Positions 25,246 to 34,205 of a stretch of DNA of 64,000 nucleotides are shown here, piece by piece. The stretch spans positions 1-64,000 of the forward strand of contig NZ_JFKC01000021.1 of the NCBI RefSeq assembly GCF_002115805.1, written 5' to 3'. Made by a program: the position numbers and the translations under genes. Position 1 is the first letter of the stretch. Every line of letters begins with the position of its first letter. This DNA comes from Marivita geojedonensis (GTDB lineage Bacteria; Pseudomonadota; Alphaproteobacteria; Rhodobacterales; Rhodobacteraceae). The notes beneath the pieces are model-generated. The model searched no databases and was not told the DNA's origin. It was given only the letters and a program-made list of their open reading frames with translations.

Positions 25246-26109
25246 ATGTCCAATAGCCTTCCCATGACGATCCCGGCGCCACTGACACCGGCGCAGCGCA
25301 CCCAGATCACCAACTTGGTGAGACGCGCCGCGCGCGCAGAGATCCTGCCGCGCTTCCGGACGTTGGGACAGGCAGAGATCGATCAGAAATCGGGACCGAT
25401 GGACGTGGTGACCGCCGCCGACAAGGAAGCCGAGAAAATGATCGTGCGGGGCCTTCTTGCCATGTTCCCGAACGCGCATATCGTCGGTGAGGAAAGCATG
25501 ACCGAAGCCAGGATCGCAGAACTGGCCGATGCCGAGATGGGATTTGCGATCGATCCGGTCGATGGCACCTGGAATTTTGCCCACGGCCTCGCAACCTTTG
25601 GTGTCATTCTGGTCATGACTCGGTTTGGCGTACCGATCTTCGGCCTGATCTATGATCCGGTGACGGATGAAGTCCTGATCGCGGATGAAACCAGCACAGC
25701 ACAGGTGATCGCCCCCCGACGACCGGCCCGCAGCGTATCAGTATCGAAGGGCGGACCCATCGAGGACCTGAGCGGCTTTGCGTCTCTTTACAACCTTCCC
25801 GAGGACAAACGACCGGCGATGGCTGCACTCATGACCCGGTTCCAGCGTCTTTATATGCTCCGCTGTGCCGCGCATGAATTCCGGATGATGGCACTCGGAC
25901 ATGTGGATTTTGTGCTGAGCTTCAATCTCAGCCCATGGGATCACGCGGCGGGGGCATTGATCGTCCAACGCGCCGGGGGTCATGTCGCCTGCCTCGACGG
26001 CTCCGAGTACCGTGCGCAGATGCGCGAAGGCTATCTGCTCTGCGCCTCGGATGCCGCCACATGGGGCCGGGTGCGCGATGCAATGTCCTTCCTGCTGGAC
26101 GGCGAGTGA
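25246..26109 (+). CDS. Inositol monophosphatase-family phosphatase
   Basis: 287 residues. It has the metal-binding motifs of the family: GEES (Glu), DPVDGTWNF (Asp-x-x-Asp-Gly) and SPWDHAAGALI (Trp-Asp). Members hydrolyse inositol phosphates, histidinol phosphate or 3'-phosphoadenosine phosphate; the substrate cannot be told here. The ATG at 25246 fits the family N-terminus; upstream in-frame codons overlap ybbP. Confidence 0.88.
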   Translation: MSNSLPMTIPAPLTPAQRTQITNLVRRAARAEILPRFRTLGQAEIDQKSGPMDVVTAADKEAEKMIVRGLLAMFPNAHIVGEESMTEARIAELADAEMGFAIDPVDGTWNFAHGLATFGVILVMTRFGVPIFGLIYDPVTDEVLIADETSTAQVIAPRRPARSVSVSKGGPIEDLSGFASLYNLPEDKRPAMAALMTRFQRLYMLRCAAHEFRMMALGHVDFVLSFNLSPWDHAAGALIVQRAGGHVACLDGSEYRAQMREGYLLCASDAATWGRVRDAMSFLLDGE

Positions 26110-26119
26110 CCTTCTCCGC

Positions 26120-26761
26120 CTAGCGGGTCAGCACCACGTCTGCCCTGACGTCCAGCCCCTGCTCTACCGCGTCGATCAGGTAATGCGCCACACTCGCACG
26201 GGAAATCAGACCGTTCCTCCAGGTCTTGGGATCGCGAAGAACGCGGTAGTCCTCAGTGCGCGCGCCCTTGGTCAGGATCACCGGCCGCACGATCGTCCAG
26301 TCGAGCGATGACGCGTCGATCAGCGCCTCCTGACGGTCCTTGTCCGCATAGGGCTTACCCAGAACGGCGCGGTGCCCGGTGCGTTCGACCCAGCTCATTG
26401 CCGCCTTGCTGCGGCCGGCACCGAACCCGGTGACCACCACCAGCCGAGAGACGTCAGAGTGCGCCATTGCGTCGAGAAGCACTTTTGTGGTCTCCGAAAA
26501 AAGCGTTTCCTCTTCCCACAGCATCGCCAGACGTTCAGTGATGCCCAAAGCGTAGATTACCGCCCGCACGCCTTTCAGCGCCCGGGCAACATCCTCCGCA
26601 GAGGTGGCGTCACCTTTGAAAGGCTCCACCAGATCGGTCGCAGTGAGCGTGTCCGCGCTGCGTGCAAAAGCCCGAACAGGCAGCCTTCGCCGCACAGCTT
26701 CGTCCAACGCGCAGCGTCCGATGCCGGACGTGGCCCCCATGATCAGGATCGGTTTGGTCAA
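26120..26761 (-). CDS. NAD(P)-binding Rossmann-fold protein (NmrA/atypical SDR-like)
   Basis: 213 residues. It begins with the dinucleotide-binding motif PILIMGATSGIGR, then FKGDATSAEDVARAL and AVIYALGIT, typical of NAD(P)H-binding atypical SDRs. No YxxxK catalytic pair is evident, so it may be a sensor or reductase. The TTG start at 26761 is needed to include the first strand before GATSGIG and overlaps the stop of the 60-residue gene upstream. Confidence 0.82.
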   Translation of the reverse strand: MTKPILIMGATSGIGRCALDEAVRRRLPVRAFARSADTLTATDLVEPFKGDATSAEDVARALKGVRAVIYALGITERLAMLWEEETLFSETTKVLLDAMAHSDVSRLVVVTGFGAGRSKAAMSWVERTGHRAVLGKPYADKDRQEALIDASSLDWTIVRPVILTKGARTEDYRVLRDPKTWRNGLISRASVAHYLIDAVEQGLDVRADVVLTR

Positions 26762-26940
26762 TTCTGCAAATCCTCGAAATGCGCCGTATAACGACGGTGC
26801 TGAGCGCGATCATGCTTCAGCGCAAGATTGCCACGATAGGGTGCTACCGTGACCACGGGGATCGCGCGTTGCTCATCCGTCAGTGTCTTGGGTCGCCTGC
26901 CCCGCAACCAATGCTTCAGGGTCTTCAGTGGGTGCTTCAT
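26758..26940 (-). CDS. Hypothetical small basic protein
   Basis: 60 residues, rich in Lys, Arg and His (MKHPLKTLKHWLRGRRPKTL at the N-terminus), no TM segment and no recognised family. ATG at 26940. Its TGA overlaps the TTG start of the Rossmann-fold gene, so the two are translated together. It could be a small accessory partner of that protein. Confidence 0.6.
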   Translation of the reverse strand: MKHPLKTLKHWLRGRRPKTLTDEQRAIPVVTVAPYRGNLALKHDRAQHRRYTAHFEDLQN

Positions 26941-27014
26941 ACCCGAGAAACGTAGCGCGGCACGTTTGGTTGCAACCTGCGTCCCGGTTTTTGGCTTGCA
27001 CCAATCACATTTTA

Positions 27015-27043
27015 ATCAGGCCGGACACCGGGTCCGGCCTGAT
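27015..27043 (-). terminator. Terminator of the glycine cleavage operon
   Basis: ATCAGGCCGGAC (27015-27026) pairs with GTCCGGCCTGAT (27032-27043), twelve base pairs with a five-base loop, 27 bp after the gcvP stop. It is followed in the minus direction by TAAAAT, a weak U-tract. Confidence 0.75.
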
Positions 27044-27070
27044 CCAATTTCGTACGGTGTGAGTGGCCCG

Positions 27071-29914
27071 TTATTCCGCCGCCTCGGCGTAGTCCTCCAT
27101 CGGCGGGCAGGTGCAGACCAGATGGCGGTCGCCATAGGCGTTATCGACCCGGTTGACCGGCGGCCAATATTTGTCGACCCGGAACGCGCCCGGCGGAAAG
27201 CACCCCTGTTCACGGCTGTAGGGCCGATCCCAGTCGCGGACGAGGTCTTCCATCGTATGCGGCGCCAGCTTGAGCGGGTTCACCTCGCGATCCATGTCCC
27301 CTGCTTCGATTGCGCGGATCTCTTCGCGGATCGCCAGCATCGCATCGCAGAAACGGTCAAGCTCGGCCTTGGTCTCCGACTCTGTCGGTTCGACCATCAG
27401 CGTCCCCGCCACTGGCCAGCTCATCGTCGGCGCGTGGAACCCGGCATCGATCAGGCGCTTGGCGATATCCTCGACCGTGACGCCTGCCGATTTCTCGAAT
27501 GGCCGCACGTCCAGAATGCACTCATGCGCCACGCGGCCCTTTTCACCGCGATACAGCACGTCAAAAGCCCCTTCGAGCCGCGTTGCGATATAGTTCGCAT
27601 TGAGGATCGCCACCCGCGTCGCCTGTGTCAGCCCCTCACCGCCCATCATCAGGCAATACGCCCAAGAGATCGGCAGCAGTGACGGCGAGCCGAAAGGAGC
27701 CGCACTGACCGCGCCCTCGCCCGACACCGGATGCCCCGGCAGATGCGGGATCAGATGCGCCTTGACGCCAATCGGCCCCATGCCCGGCCCGCCGCCGCCA
27801 TGCGGAATGCAGAAGGTCTTATGCAGGTTGAGGTGGCTCACATCGCCGCCCAGATCACCCGGCCGCGACAGTCCCACCATCGCGTTCATATTGGCCCCGT
27901 CGATATAGACCTGCCCGCCATGCTCATGCGTGATCGCGCAGACATCCTTGACCGTTCCTTCGAACACGCCGTGGGTCGATGGGTAGGTGATCATCGTCCC
28001 GGCAAGGTTCTCGGAATGCTGTTCGGCCTTGGCGCGGAAATCATCAAGGTCGATGGAGCCGTTTTCGTCACACTTCACCGGCACCACTTTCCAACCCACC
28101 ATCTGAGCCGAGGCAGGGTTGGTGCCATGCGCGTTCACCGGGATGAGGCAGATGTTGCGATGCCCCTGCCCATTTGCCCGGTGATAGCCCGCGATGGACA
28201 AGAGCCCCGCATACTCCCCCTGCGCACCGGAATTAGGTTGCATGGAAATCGCATCATAGCCGGTGATCGTGCACAGCTTGGCGTTCAGATCGGCGATCAG
28301 GTTGTGATAGCCGCGCACCTGATCGTCTGGCACATAGGGGTGAATATCCGCAAATTCGCGCCAGCTCACCGGCATCATTTCCGCTGCGGAGTTGAGCTTC
28401 ATCGTGCACGACCCAAGCGGGATCATCGCGCGGTCCAGCGCCAGATCACGGTCCGCCAGACGGCGCATGTAACGCATCATCTCGGTTTCGGCCCGGTTCA
28501 TGTGGAACACGTCGTGCTGCAGATACTCGGACGTGCGAATAAGCGCCTCCGGCAAGCGGTATTCCGGTGTCAGATCATCGTCGTTCTTGAGCAGACCGAA
28601 GGCGCGCCAGACCGCCTCGATCGTCGCCGGGCGCGATTTCTCGTCCAGCGTGATGCCGATCTTGGTCTTGCCTACGGCGCGAAGGTTCAGGCCCTCTCGT
28701 ACGGCCGCCTGCAACACGCCGCGCTGCAAGAGACCCACATCCACGGTGATCGTGTCGAAATACGCCTTGGGTTCCACCTTGAAACCCGCCGCTTCCAGCC
28801 CCTTGGCCAGACGCACCGTCTTGCGATGGATGCGCTGCGCAATCGCGCGCAACCCTTTGGGCCCGTGGAACACCGCGTAAAACCCCGCCATCACTGCCAG
28901 AAGCGCCTGCGCCGTGCAGACATTCGACGTCGCCTTTTCCCGACGGATGTGCTGCTCGCGCGTCTGCAGCGCGAGGCGATATGCCTTGTTGCCATGGCTG
29001 TCGATGGAAATCCCGACGATCCGCCCCGGCATCGCGCGTTTGTACTCGTCCTTGGTAGCCATATAGGCCGCGTGCGGGCCACCATACCCCAGCGGAATGC
29101 CGAAACGCTGGGTCGATCCGACCGCGATATCCGCCCCCATCGCACCGGGCTCTTTCAGCAGGCAAAGCGCCATCGGATCGGCAGACATGATGGCAATCGC
29201 CTTGGCCTCATGCAACCGCGCGATGTCATCGGTGAAATCACGCAGATGCCCGTAGGTGCCCGGATACTGGAAGATCGCCCCGAATACCGCCTCGGGGTCC
29301 AAGTCAGCAACATCGCCAATGATGATCTCGATCCCCAGCGGCTGGGCGCGCGTCTTCATGACCGAAATGTTCTGCGGATGGCAGTTCTCATCCACAAAGA
29401 ACGCCTTGGCCTTCGACTTCGCCACCCGCTGCGCCATCGTCATTGCCTCGGCACAGGCGGTGGCTTCATCCAACAGCGACGCGTTTGCAATCTCGAGCCC
29501 GGTCAGATCGCTGACCATGGTCTGATAGTTCAACAGCGCCTCAAGACGACCCTGCGATATTTCCGGCTGATAGGGTGTGTACGCCGTGTACCATGCCGGG
29601 TTTTCAAAGATATTGCGCTGGATCGCGGGCGGCGTGACCGTGCCGTGATAACCCATACCGATCAGCGAGGTCAGAACCTCGTTCTGCGATGCGGTTTCCC
29701 GCATGTGGTAAAGCAGTTCCCGCTCAGACAGCGCCTTGCCGAAATCCAGCGGTTTGTCCTGACGGATGCTCTCCGGCACCGTCTGCGAGATCAGCTCGTC
29801 GAGCTTGGACACGCCGACCGTCGTCAGCATATCGGCCATCTCGGCAGGCGACGGGCCAATGTGACGCCGGTTGGCAAAATCATACGGCAGATAGTCTATG
29901 GCATCGTAACCCAT
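27071..29914 (-). CDS. gcvP: Glycine dehydrogenase (decarboxylating), P-protein
   Basis: 947 residues, the full single-chain P-protein. It decarboxylates glycine with PLP and passes the aminomethyl group to lipoylated GcvH. The PLP lysine lies in [17 protein letters not shown] (about residue 690); the N-terminal half has the duplicated fold. The ATG at 29914 follows AAGGAG; the frame upstream of it is not homologous. Last gene of gcvT-gcvH-gcvP, separated from gcvH by 131 bp that include a hairpin. Confidence 0.97.
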   Translation of the reverse strand: MGYDAIDYLPYDFANRRHIGPSPAEMADMLTTVGVSKLDELISQTVPESIRQDKPLDFGKALSERELLYHMRETASQNEVLTSLIGMGYHGTVTPPAIQRNIFENPAWYTAYTPYQPEISQGRLEALLNYQTMVSDLTGLEIANASLLDEATACAEAMTMAQRVAKSKAKAFFVDENCHPQNISVMKTRAQPLGIEIIIGDVADLDPEAVFGAIFQYPGTYGHLRDFTDDIARLHEAKAIAIMSADPMALCLLKEPGAMGADIAVGSTQRFGIPLGYGGPHAAYMATKDEYKRAMPGRIVGISIDSHGNKAYRLALQTREQHIRREKATSNVCTAQALLAVMAGFYAVFHGPKGLRAIAQRIHRKTVRLAKGLEAAGFKVEPKAYFDTITVDVGLLQRGVLQAAVREGLNLRAVGKTKIGITLDEKSRPATIEAVWRAFGLLKNDDDLTPEYRLPEALIRTSEYLQHDVFHMNRAETEMMRYMRRLADRDLALDRAMIPLGSCTMKLNSAAEMMPVSWREFADIHPYVPDDQVRGYHNLIADLNAKLCTITGYDAISMQPNSGAQGEYAGLLSIAGYHRANGQGHRNICLIPVNAHGTNPASAQMVGWKVVPVKCDENGSIDLDDFRAKAEQHSENLAGTMITYPSTHGVFEGTVKDVCAITHEHGGQVYIDGANMNAMVGLSRPGDLGGDVSHLNLHKTFCIPHGGGGPGMGPIGVKAHLIPHLPGHPVSGEGAVSAAPFGSPSLLPISWAYCLMMGGEGLTQATRVAILNANYIATRLEGAFDVLYRGEKGRVAHECILDVRPFEKSAGVTVEDIAKRLIDAGFHAPTMSWPVAGTLMVEPTESETKAELDRFCDAMLAIREEIRAIEAGDMDREVNPLKLAPHTMEDLVRDWDRPYSREQGCFPPGAFRVDKYWPPVNRVDNAYGDRHLVCTCPPMEDYAEAAE

Positions 29915-30016
29915 ATCGCTCTCCTTGCGGTTCGGAACGGCGCCCCGTCCCCTGCTTCTTCTCATCAAAAATAAGCCACGCAACGGGGCCACCGGGCACG
30001 CCGTCGGGCAAGGGTC

Positions 30017-30038
30017 GGGCAGGTCTCAGGACCTGCCC
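30017..30038 (-). other. Intercistronic hairpin between gcvH and gcvP
   Basis: GGGCAGGTC (30017-30025) pairs with GACCTGCCC (30030-30038) around a four-base loop, starting seven bases after gcvH. No U-run follows, so it is more likely a processing, stability or partial attenuation element than a full terminator. Confidence 0.6.
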
Positions 30039-30045
30039 GGCAAAA

Positions 30046-30405
30046 TCAGCCGATGTAGTCCTTGTACGCGGCTTCATCCATCATGTCGTCCAGCGCCGAC
30101 ATGTCCTCGATCTTCATCTTGAAGAACCATGCATCGCCCTCGGGGTCGTCGTTGACCTTGCCGGGTTCCTCGACCAGCGCCTCGTTCACTTCGGTGATCT
30201 CACCGTCCAGCGGCGCGAGGATATCCGACGCGGCCTTGACCGACTCGATCACCACGATCTCGTCATCCTTGCTGACCGTCTGGCCTTCATCGGGCAGTTC
30301 GATGAACACCACATCGCCCAATTGTTCAGCGGCATGTGCGGTGATGCCAACAACCACTTCGTCGCCTTCGACGCGCAGCCATTCATGTTCTTCGGTGAAT
30401 TTCAT
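30046..30405 (-). CDS. gcvH: Glycine cleavage system H protein
   Basis: 119 residues of the lipoyl-domain fold. The lipoylated lysine is in [11 protein letters not shown] (about residue 63). It carries the aminomethyl intermediate between GcvP and GcvT. GAGGG lies before the ATG at 30405; the longer frame to 30681 overlaps gcvT and is rejected. Nineteen bases separate it from gcvT upstream. Confidence 0.97.
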   Translation of the reverse strand: MKFTEEHEWLRVEGDEVVVGITAHAAEQLGDVVFIELPDEGQTVSKDDEIVVIESVKAASDILAPLDGEITEVNEALVEEPGKVNDDPEGDAWFFKMKIEDMSALDDMMDEAAYKDYIG

Positions 30406-30424
30406 GTGGTCCCTCTTGGTGTGA

Positions 30425-31549
30425 TTATCGTTTGAATCCTGCCGCCACGAAGGGCAGCTTAGCAACAGAAACCGGCAGACGTTTGCCCCGAACTTCGCCA
30501 AAAAGCGCGGTGCCGTTTTCGGCATGGGCCGCATCGACATAGCCCATCGCCACCGGCGCTCCGACTGTCGGACCAAACCCGCCCGACGTGACGGTTCCGA
30601 TCTGCGTGTCGCCGTCAGCACTGGCGAAAAGCGGGGTGCCTTCCCGCATCGGCGCACGTCCTTCCGGCGACAGGCCGACACGCTTGCGCGAAACGCCTTC
30701 GGTCAACTCGCGCATGATACGGTCGGCCCCCGGGAACCCGCCTGCGCGGTCGCCACCGGCGCGGCGCACCTTCTGCATGCCCCAGGTCAACCCGCCTTCA
30801 ACAGGCGAAGTGGTGGCGTCGATGTCATGCCCGTAAAGGCACAGCCCGGCCTCAAGCCGCAGCGAATCCCGCGCGCCAAGCCCGATGGCCTCCACATCCT
30901 CGTGCGCGAGCAGGGCTTTCGCCAAATCTGTTGCGGAAGCAACAGGCACGGATATCTCATATCCGTCTTCGCCGGTGTAGCCCGACCGCGACACCCAACA
31001 TTCCGCGCCCGCGATTGGAACGGTGGCCACGTCCATGAACCGCATCTCGGCCACCATCGGGTGGTGCTCTGCCAGCACGGCCTCAGCCTTGGGCCCCTGC
31101 AGCGCCAGCAGCGCGCGGTTCTCTAACAACTTGACCGTTACATCAGGTTCCAGCGCCGCGCGCATCCGGGCAACGTCTGCGTCCTTGCAGGCAGCGTTGA
31201 CGACAAAAAACAGGTGATCGCCCCGGTTGGCGAACATCAGATCGTCCTCGATCCCGCCTGCATCATTGGTGAAGAACCCGTATCGCTGCCGGTTCTCGGC
31301 CAGTCCCAGCACATCCTGTGGAATCAACGTCTCCAGCGCGGCCTTGGCGACCTCCGGGTCTTCGGACCGCAGAATGACCTGGCCCATGTGGCTCACGTCG
31401 AACAGCCCGGCAGCGGCACGGCAATGCAGGTGTTCCTTCATCACGCCGAGCCCATATTGCACGGGCATCTCATAGCCCGCAAACGGCACCATCTTGGCGC
31501 CGAGGCTGACATGCAGATCGTATAGCGGTGTGCGTTTCAAATCGCTCAC
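30425..31549 (-). CDS. gcvT: Aminomethyltransferase, glycine cleavage T protein
   Basis: 374 residues. It transfers the methylene unit from GcvH to tetrahydrofolate, releasing ammonia. Family motifs include [21 protein letters not shown] and [14 protein letters not shown]. The GTG at 31549, nine bases after an AAGGG, gives the expected N-terminus [12 protein letters not shown]; the frame beyond it runs into the riboswitch. First gene of the operon, under the glycine riboswitch. Confidence 0.96.
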   Translation of the reverse strand: MSDLKRTPLYDLHVSLGAKMVPFAGYEMPVQYGLGVMKEHLHCRAAAGLFDVSHMGQVILRSEDPEVAKAALETLIPQDVLGLAENRQRYGFFTNDAGGIEDDLMFANRGDHLFFVVNAACKDADVARMRAALEPDVTVKLLENRALLALQGPKAEAVLAEHHPMVAEMRFMDVATVPIAGAECWVSRSGYTGEDGYEISVPVASATDLAKALLAHEDVEAIGLGARDSLRLEAGLCLYGHDIDATTSPVEGGLTWGMQKVRRAGGDRAGGFPGADRIMRELTEGVSRKRVGLSPEGRAPMREGTPLFASADGDTQIGTVTSGGFGPTVGAPVAMGYVDAAHAENGTALFGEVRGKRLPVSVAKLPFVAAGFKR

Positions 31550-31631
31550 GCGGCATCCCTTCGTCTGTGACCGGGTGCGGGGTAAGCGGCATCCGGCATA
31601 TTCCAAACCGCGCCAAAGCACGTTCGTCCTA

Positions 31632-31790
31632 TGCCCCCTCTGTCCTTTCGCCTGAGATCGTTATCCCTTCGGCGTTCCGGGTCAGGCCCGAAATCTCTCC
31701 AGAGTCTATGTCCACGACGGTCCTTCGGCCTGAGAGTTTCCGGGGGCGGTTGCTCCTTCGGCACCGGATGAACCGGTTCTCCCATCGTAG
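31632..31790 (-). promoter_or_regulatory. Tandem glycine riboswitch (two aptamers)
   Basis: The minus-strand leader of gcvT contains both aptamer signatures. Aptamer 1 starts with GATGGGAGAACCGG, has GCCGAAGGAGCAA, and ends with CTCAGGCCGAAGGACCG. Aptamer 2 follows after a short linker with CTGGAGAGA, CGCCGAAGGGATAA, and CTCAGGCGAAAGGACAG. These match the conserved glycine aptamer cores. In known cases glycine binding switches on gcv expression. The expression platform would be the roughly 80 bases to the gcvT start. Confidence 0.95.
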
Positions 31791-31831
31791 ATGCATGCAG
31801 TGGTAGACCGAATCCGGACACGCCTCAAGTG

Positions 31832-32311
31832 TCAAACTGCAAGCGCGGCCTCGCGTGCTGTGCAGGCGCGTTCAGGATTCAGAATGTCCAGCAAATCGGC
31901 ATTTGTGCAGACCAAGGCATCAAGCGTGATCGGATCGAGCGACTGATAGAACGCCTCGACGGCGTCGGTCAGTGCCGTGCGCAGGCGGCACGCTTCGGTC
32001 AGCGGGCAGGTGTTGTCCACATCGGCGAAACACTCGGCCAGTGGCACTGGTGCTTCGAGCACGCGAAACACGTCACCGATCCGGATGTCCTCGGCCGGGC
32101 GTCCCAGAGACAACCCGCCGTTGCGACCCCGCTGCGTGTGCAGGAACCCAAGCTGCGCCAGTTGGTTGATCACCTGTGCCAGATGGTTTTCCGATGCGTT
32201 GCAGCGTTCGGCAATTTCCGATTTGGTCACAAGCCGCCCGGTATTGGCAGCACAGAACATGAGGACGCGCATCGCGATGTTGGTTCTTTTGGTGACACGC
32301 AAGGCAGTCAT
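31832..32311 (-). CDS. Rrf2-family regulator with three-cysteine cluster motif (NsrR/RirA-like)
   Basis: 159 residues. A winged helix (KSEIAERCNASENHLAQVINQL, then RGRNGGLSLGRP) is followed by AECFADVDNTCPLTEACRL. The cysteine spacing there is C-x7-C-x5-C, the Fe-S cluster ligand pattern of RirA and close to that of NsrR. It probably senses iron or nitric oxide through an iron-sulfur cluster; which one is not decided by sequence. The ATG at 32311 matches the family N-terminus. A perfect FNR-type box lies 48 bp upstream. Confidence 0.88.
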   Translation of the reverse strand: MTALRVTKRTNIAMRVLMFCAANTGRLVTKSEIAERCNASENHLAQVINQLAQLGFLHTQRGRNGGLSLGRPAEDIRIGDVFRVLEAPVPLAECFADVDNTCPLTEACRLRTALTDAVEAFYQSLDPITLDALVCTNADLLDILNPERACTAREAALAV

Positions 32312-32358
32312 CCTTTCAGATCGGTTGGCCAAACCTACCGGTTCATGCAAAGTTGTCT

Positions 32359-32372
32359 TTGATATACATCAA
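32359..32372. promoter_or_regulatory. FNR-type box between rrf2 gene and GGCT-family gene
   Basis: TTGAT-ATAC-ATCAA is a perfect match to the FNR/FnrL/Anr consensus TTGAT-N4-ATCAA. It lies 48 bp upstream of the Rrf2 regulator (minus) and 22 bp upstream of the gamma-glutamylcyclotransferase-like gene (plus). This suggests oxygen-dependent control: activation of the regulator is positionally possible, and repression of the other gene is likely because the box is so close to its start. Confidence 0.7.
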
Positions 32373-32394
32373 CCGCTCGTGAGCACATAGCCCC

Positions 32395-32958
32395 GTGAAA
32401 CATCCGCACTTCTTTGGCTACGGATCTCTGGTCAATCGCAGGACCCACGATTTCACGCCGATCCATGTCTCGCGGATCACGGGCTGGCGGCGTGTCTGGC
32501 AGCGTGCGCCGAACCGGCCTGCCGCATTCCTGTCGGTCGTCGCCGAAACCGGGGCCGAGATCGAGGGCGTCATTGCCCCGGTTCCCAATGATGACTGGGT
32601 GGCACTCGACGCCCGCGAATTCTCCTATGCGCGCATCAGTGTAACCGACGCTGTGGCCCATGATGCGCGTGACGTGCGGGACATCTCGATTTACGCGATC
32701 CCTCCACAGGACGCGGCCCCTCCCGACCGGGACAACCCGATCCTTCTCAGCTACGTCGATGCGGTTTTGCAGGGCTATCTGCGGGAGTACGGTGAAACCG
32801 GTGCGGTGCGGTTCATCGAAACGACAGAGGGTTGGGACACACCCATCCGCAACGACCGGGACTCACCCATCTACCCACGCGCGCAGCAACTTACCGCTTC
32901 GGAGCAAACTTTTGTCGACGACATGCTGCTGTCTGCCCGTGCGCGGGTGTTTGCCTGA
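32395..32958 (+). CDS. Gamma-glutamylcyclotransferase-fold protein
   Basis: 187 residues. It opens with FFGYGSLVNRRT, the substrate-loop motif of the GGCT/AIG2 fold, followed by VSRITGWRRVWQ. The fold is used by enzymes that release 5-oxoproline from gamma-glutamyl compounds; the substrate here is unproven. GTG start at 32395. Its TGA overlaps the ATG of the DUF2254 gene (TGATG), so both are coupled. Confidence 0.8.
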   Translation: MKHPHFFGYGSLVNRRTHDFTPIHVSRITGWRRVWQRAPNRPAAFLSVVAETGAEIEGVIAPVPNDDWVALDAREFSYARISVTDAVAHDARDVRDISIYAIPPQDAAPPDRDNPILLSYVDAVLQGYLREYGETGAVRFIETTEGWDTPIRNDRDSPIYPRAQQLTASEQTFVDDMLLSARARVFA

Positions 32959-34205
32959 TGCGCGAGCGGATCTGGCTCTGGTTGAAGCGGCTCTGGCGGC
33001 GCCCCGGCATCCGTATTTCGGCCTTCGGTGCCGCCGCTCTTCTTGTTGCGCTGATCGCGCCGCTACTGGACCGCTCTCTGCCCGCGTCCCTCGCAGAGCG
33101 CTTCTCTCGGGATGCGGTCCTGCCGATCCTCAACATCCTTGCGTCATCCATGCTCGCGGTGACGACCTTTTCACTCGGTATCATGGTCCAGGCCTTCCGG
33201 TCAGCCGCGGGTCAGGCCACCCCTCGGGTGTACCGGCTCCTGATGCAGGACATGACCACACTCAACGTGATGTCTGTCTTTGTCGGGGCCTTCCTGTTCT
33301 CTCTGGCAGCAATCGTGATGTTCCGGGCGGGATACTACGGCGACTCCGCTGCTGTCATCGTCTTTGCTATGACGCTTGTCTGTATCGTCATGATCGTGGT
33401 CGCGATCCTGCGCTGGATTGCGCATCTGAGCCAATTGGGGAGCCTTCATCACACCCTGACGATGGTGGAACAGGCCGCCCGACCACCGCTCGAAAGGCTG
33501 GCACACAAACCCAATCTTGGCGCACGCGCTGCAAGTGACGCGCCCCGCGCGCCGGATGAGGCAACGCCACTGCGCTCACCTCGTAGCGGCTTTGTGCAAT
33601 TCATCAGCCTGTCCGAACTGAACGACCAACTGGAAAAGCAGAACGCCACGCTCTGGGTCTACACGCCACCCGGTAGCTGGGTGCTCAAGGACACGCCTTT
33701 GGCTTTTGTAGATGGAGACTGCGACACCGATGCATTGCTCGAAAACTTCAAACTCGGCGATGAACGTACGGTCGAACAGGATGCGCGCTTCGGTCTGGTG
33801 ATCCTCTCCGAAGTTGCCTCCCGCGCTCTGTCACCGGGCGTGAACGATCCCGGTACCGCCATCGATGTAATTCACCGCATCGAACGTATTCTGTGGGATC
33901 TGGGCCAGGGTATGACGGCCGAGGATCGCGACACCGAAACACAGTTCGCCCGGGTGATTATCGGAACTGTTTCGGCAGATGACCTGCTGCATGATGGCTT
34001 TGCCAGCCTCATGCAGGACGGCGGCAACAGGTTCGATGTCATGGCCCAGATGCTCAAGGCCGCGAACCGGCTCAGCAAGAGCGACTGGTCAGACCTTGCC
34101 AAAGCTGCCGAAAGAACCCGCGACGCCACGCTGGGGATCATCGATCGGCGGATCGACGACCCCGACGCAGTCAAAGCTCTGCATCAGAAGGCGAAAGAAG
34201 TTTAG
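32958..34205 (+). CDS. DUF2254 family membrane protein
   Basis: 415 residues. About four TM segments lie in the first 160 residues (SAFGAAALLVALIAPLL, ILASSMLAVTTFSLGIMV, MSVFVGAFLFSLAAIVMF, VIVFAMTLVCIVMIVVAIL). A soluble C-terminal domain contains RFGLVILSEVASRALSPGVNDPGTA, the DUF2254 signature. Function unknown. Coupled to the preceding gene. Its stop overlaps the gltX stop on the other strand by four bases. Confidence 0.88.
   Translation: MRERIWLWLKRLWRRPGIRISAFGAAALLVALIAPLLDRSLPASLAERFSRDAVLPILNILASSMLAVTTFSLGIMVQAFRSAAGQATPRVYRLLMQDMTTLNVMSVFVGAFLFSLAAIVMFRAGYYGDSAAVIVFAMTLVCIVMIVVAILRWIAHLSQLGSLHHTLTMVEQAARPPLERLAHKPNLGARAASDAPRAPDEATPLRSPRSGFVQFISLSELNDQLEKQNATLWVYTPPGSWVLKDTPLAFVDGDCDTDALLENFKLGDERTVEQDARFGLVILSEVASRALSPGVNDPGTAIDVIHRIERILWDLGQGMTAEDRDTETQFARVIIGTVSADDLLHDGFASLMQDGGNRFDVMAQMLKAANRLSKSDWSDLAKAAERTRDATLGIIDRRIDDPDAVKALHQKAKEV

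Noticed and set aside
27731-29974. 747-residue open frame opposite gcvP
   Set aside because: His/Arg-rich shadow of gcvP with no start context or family match.
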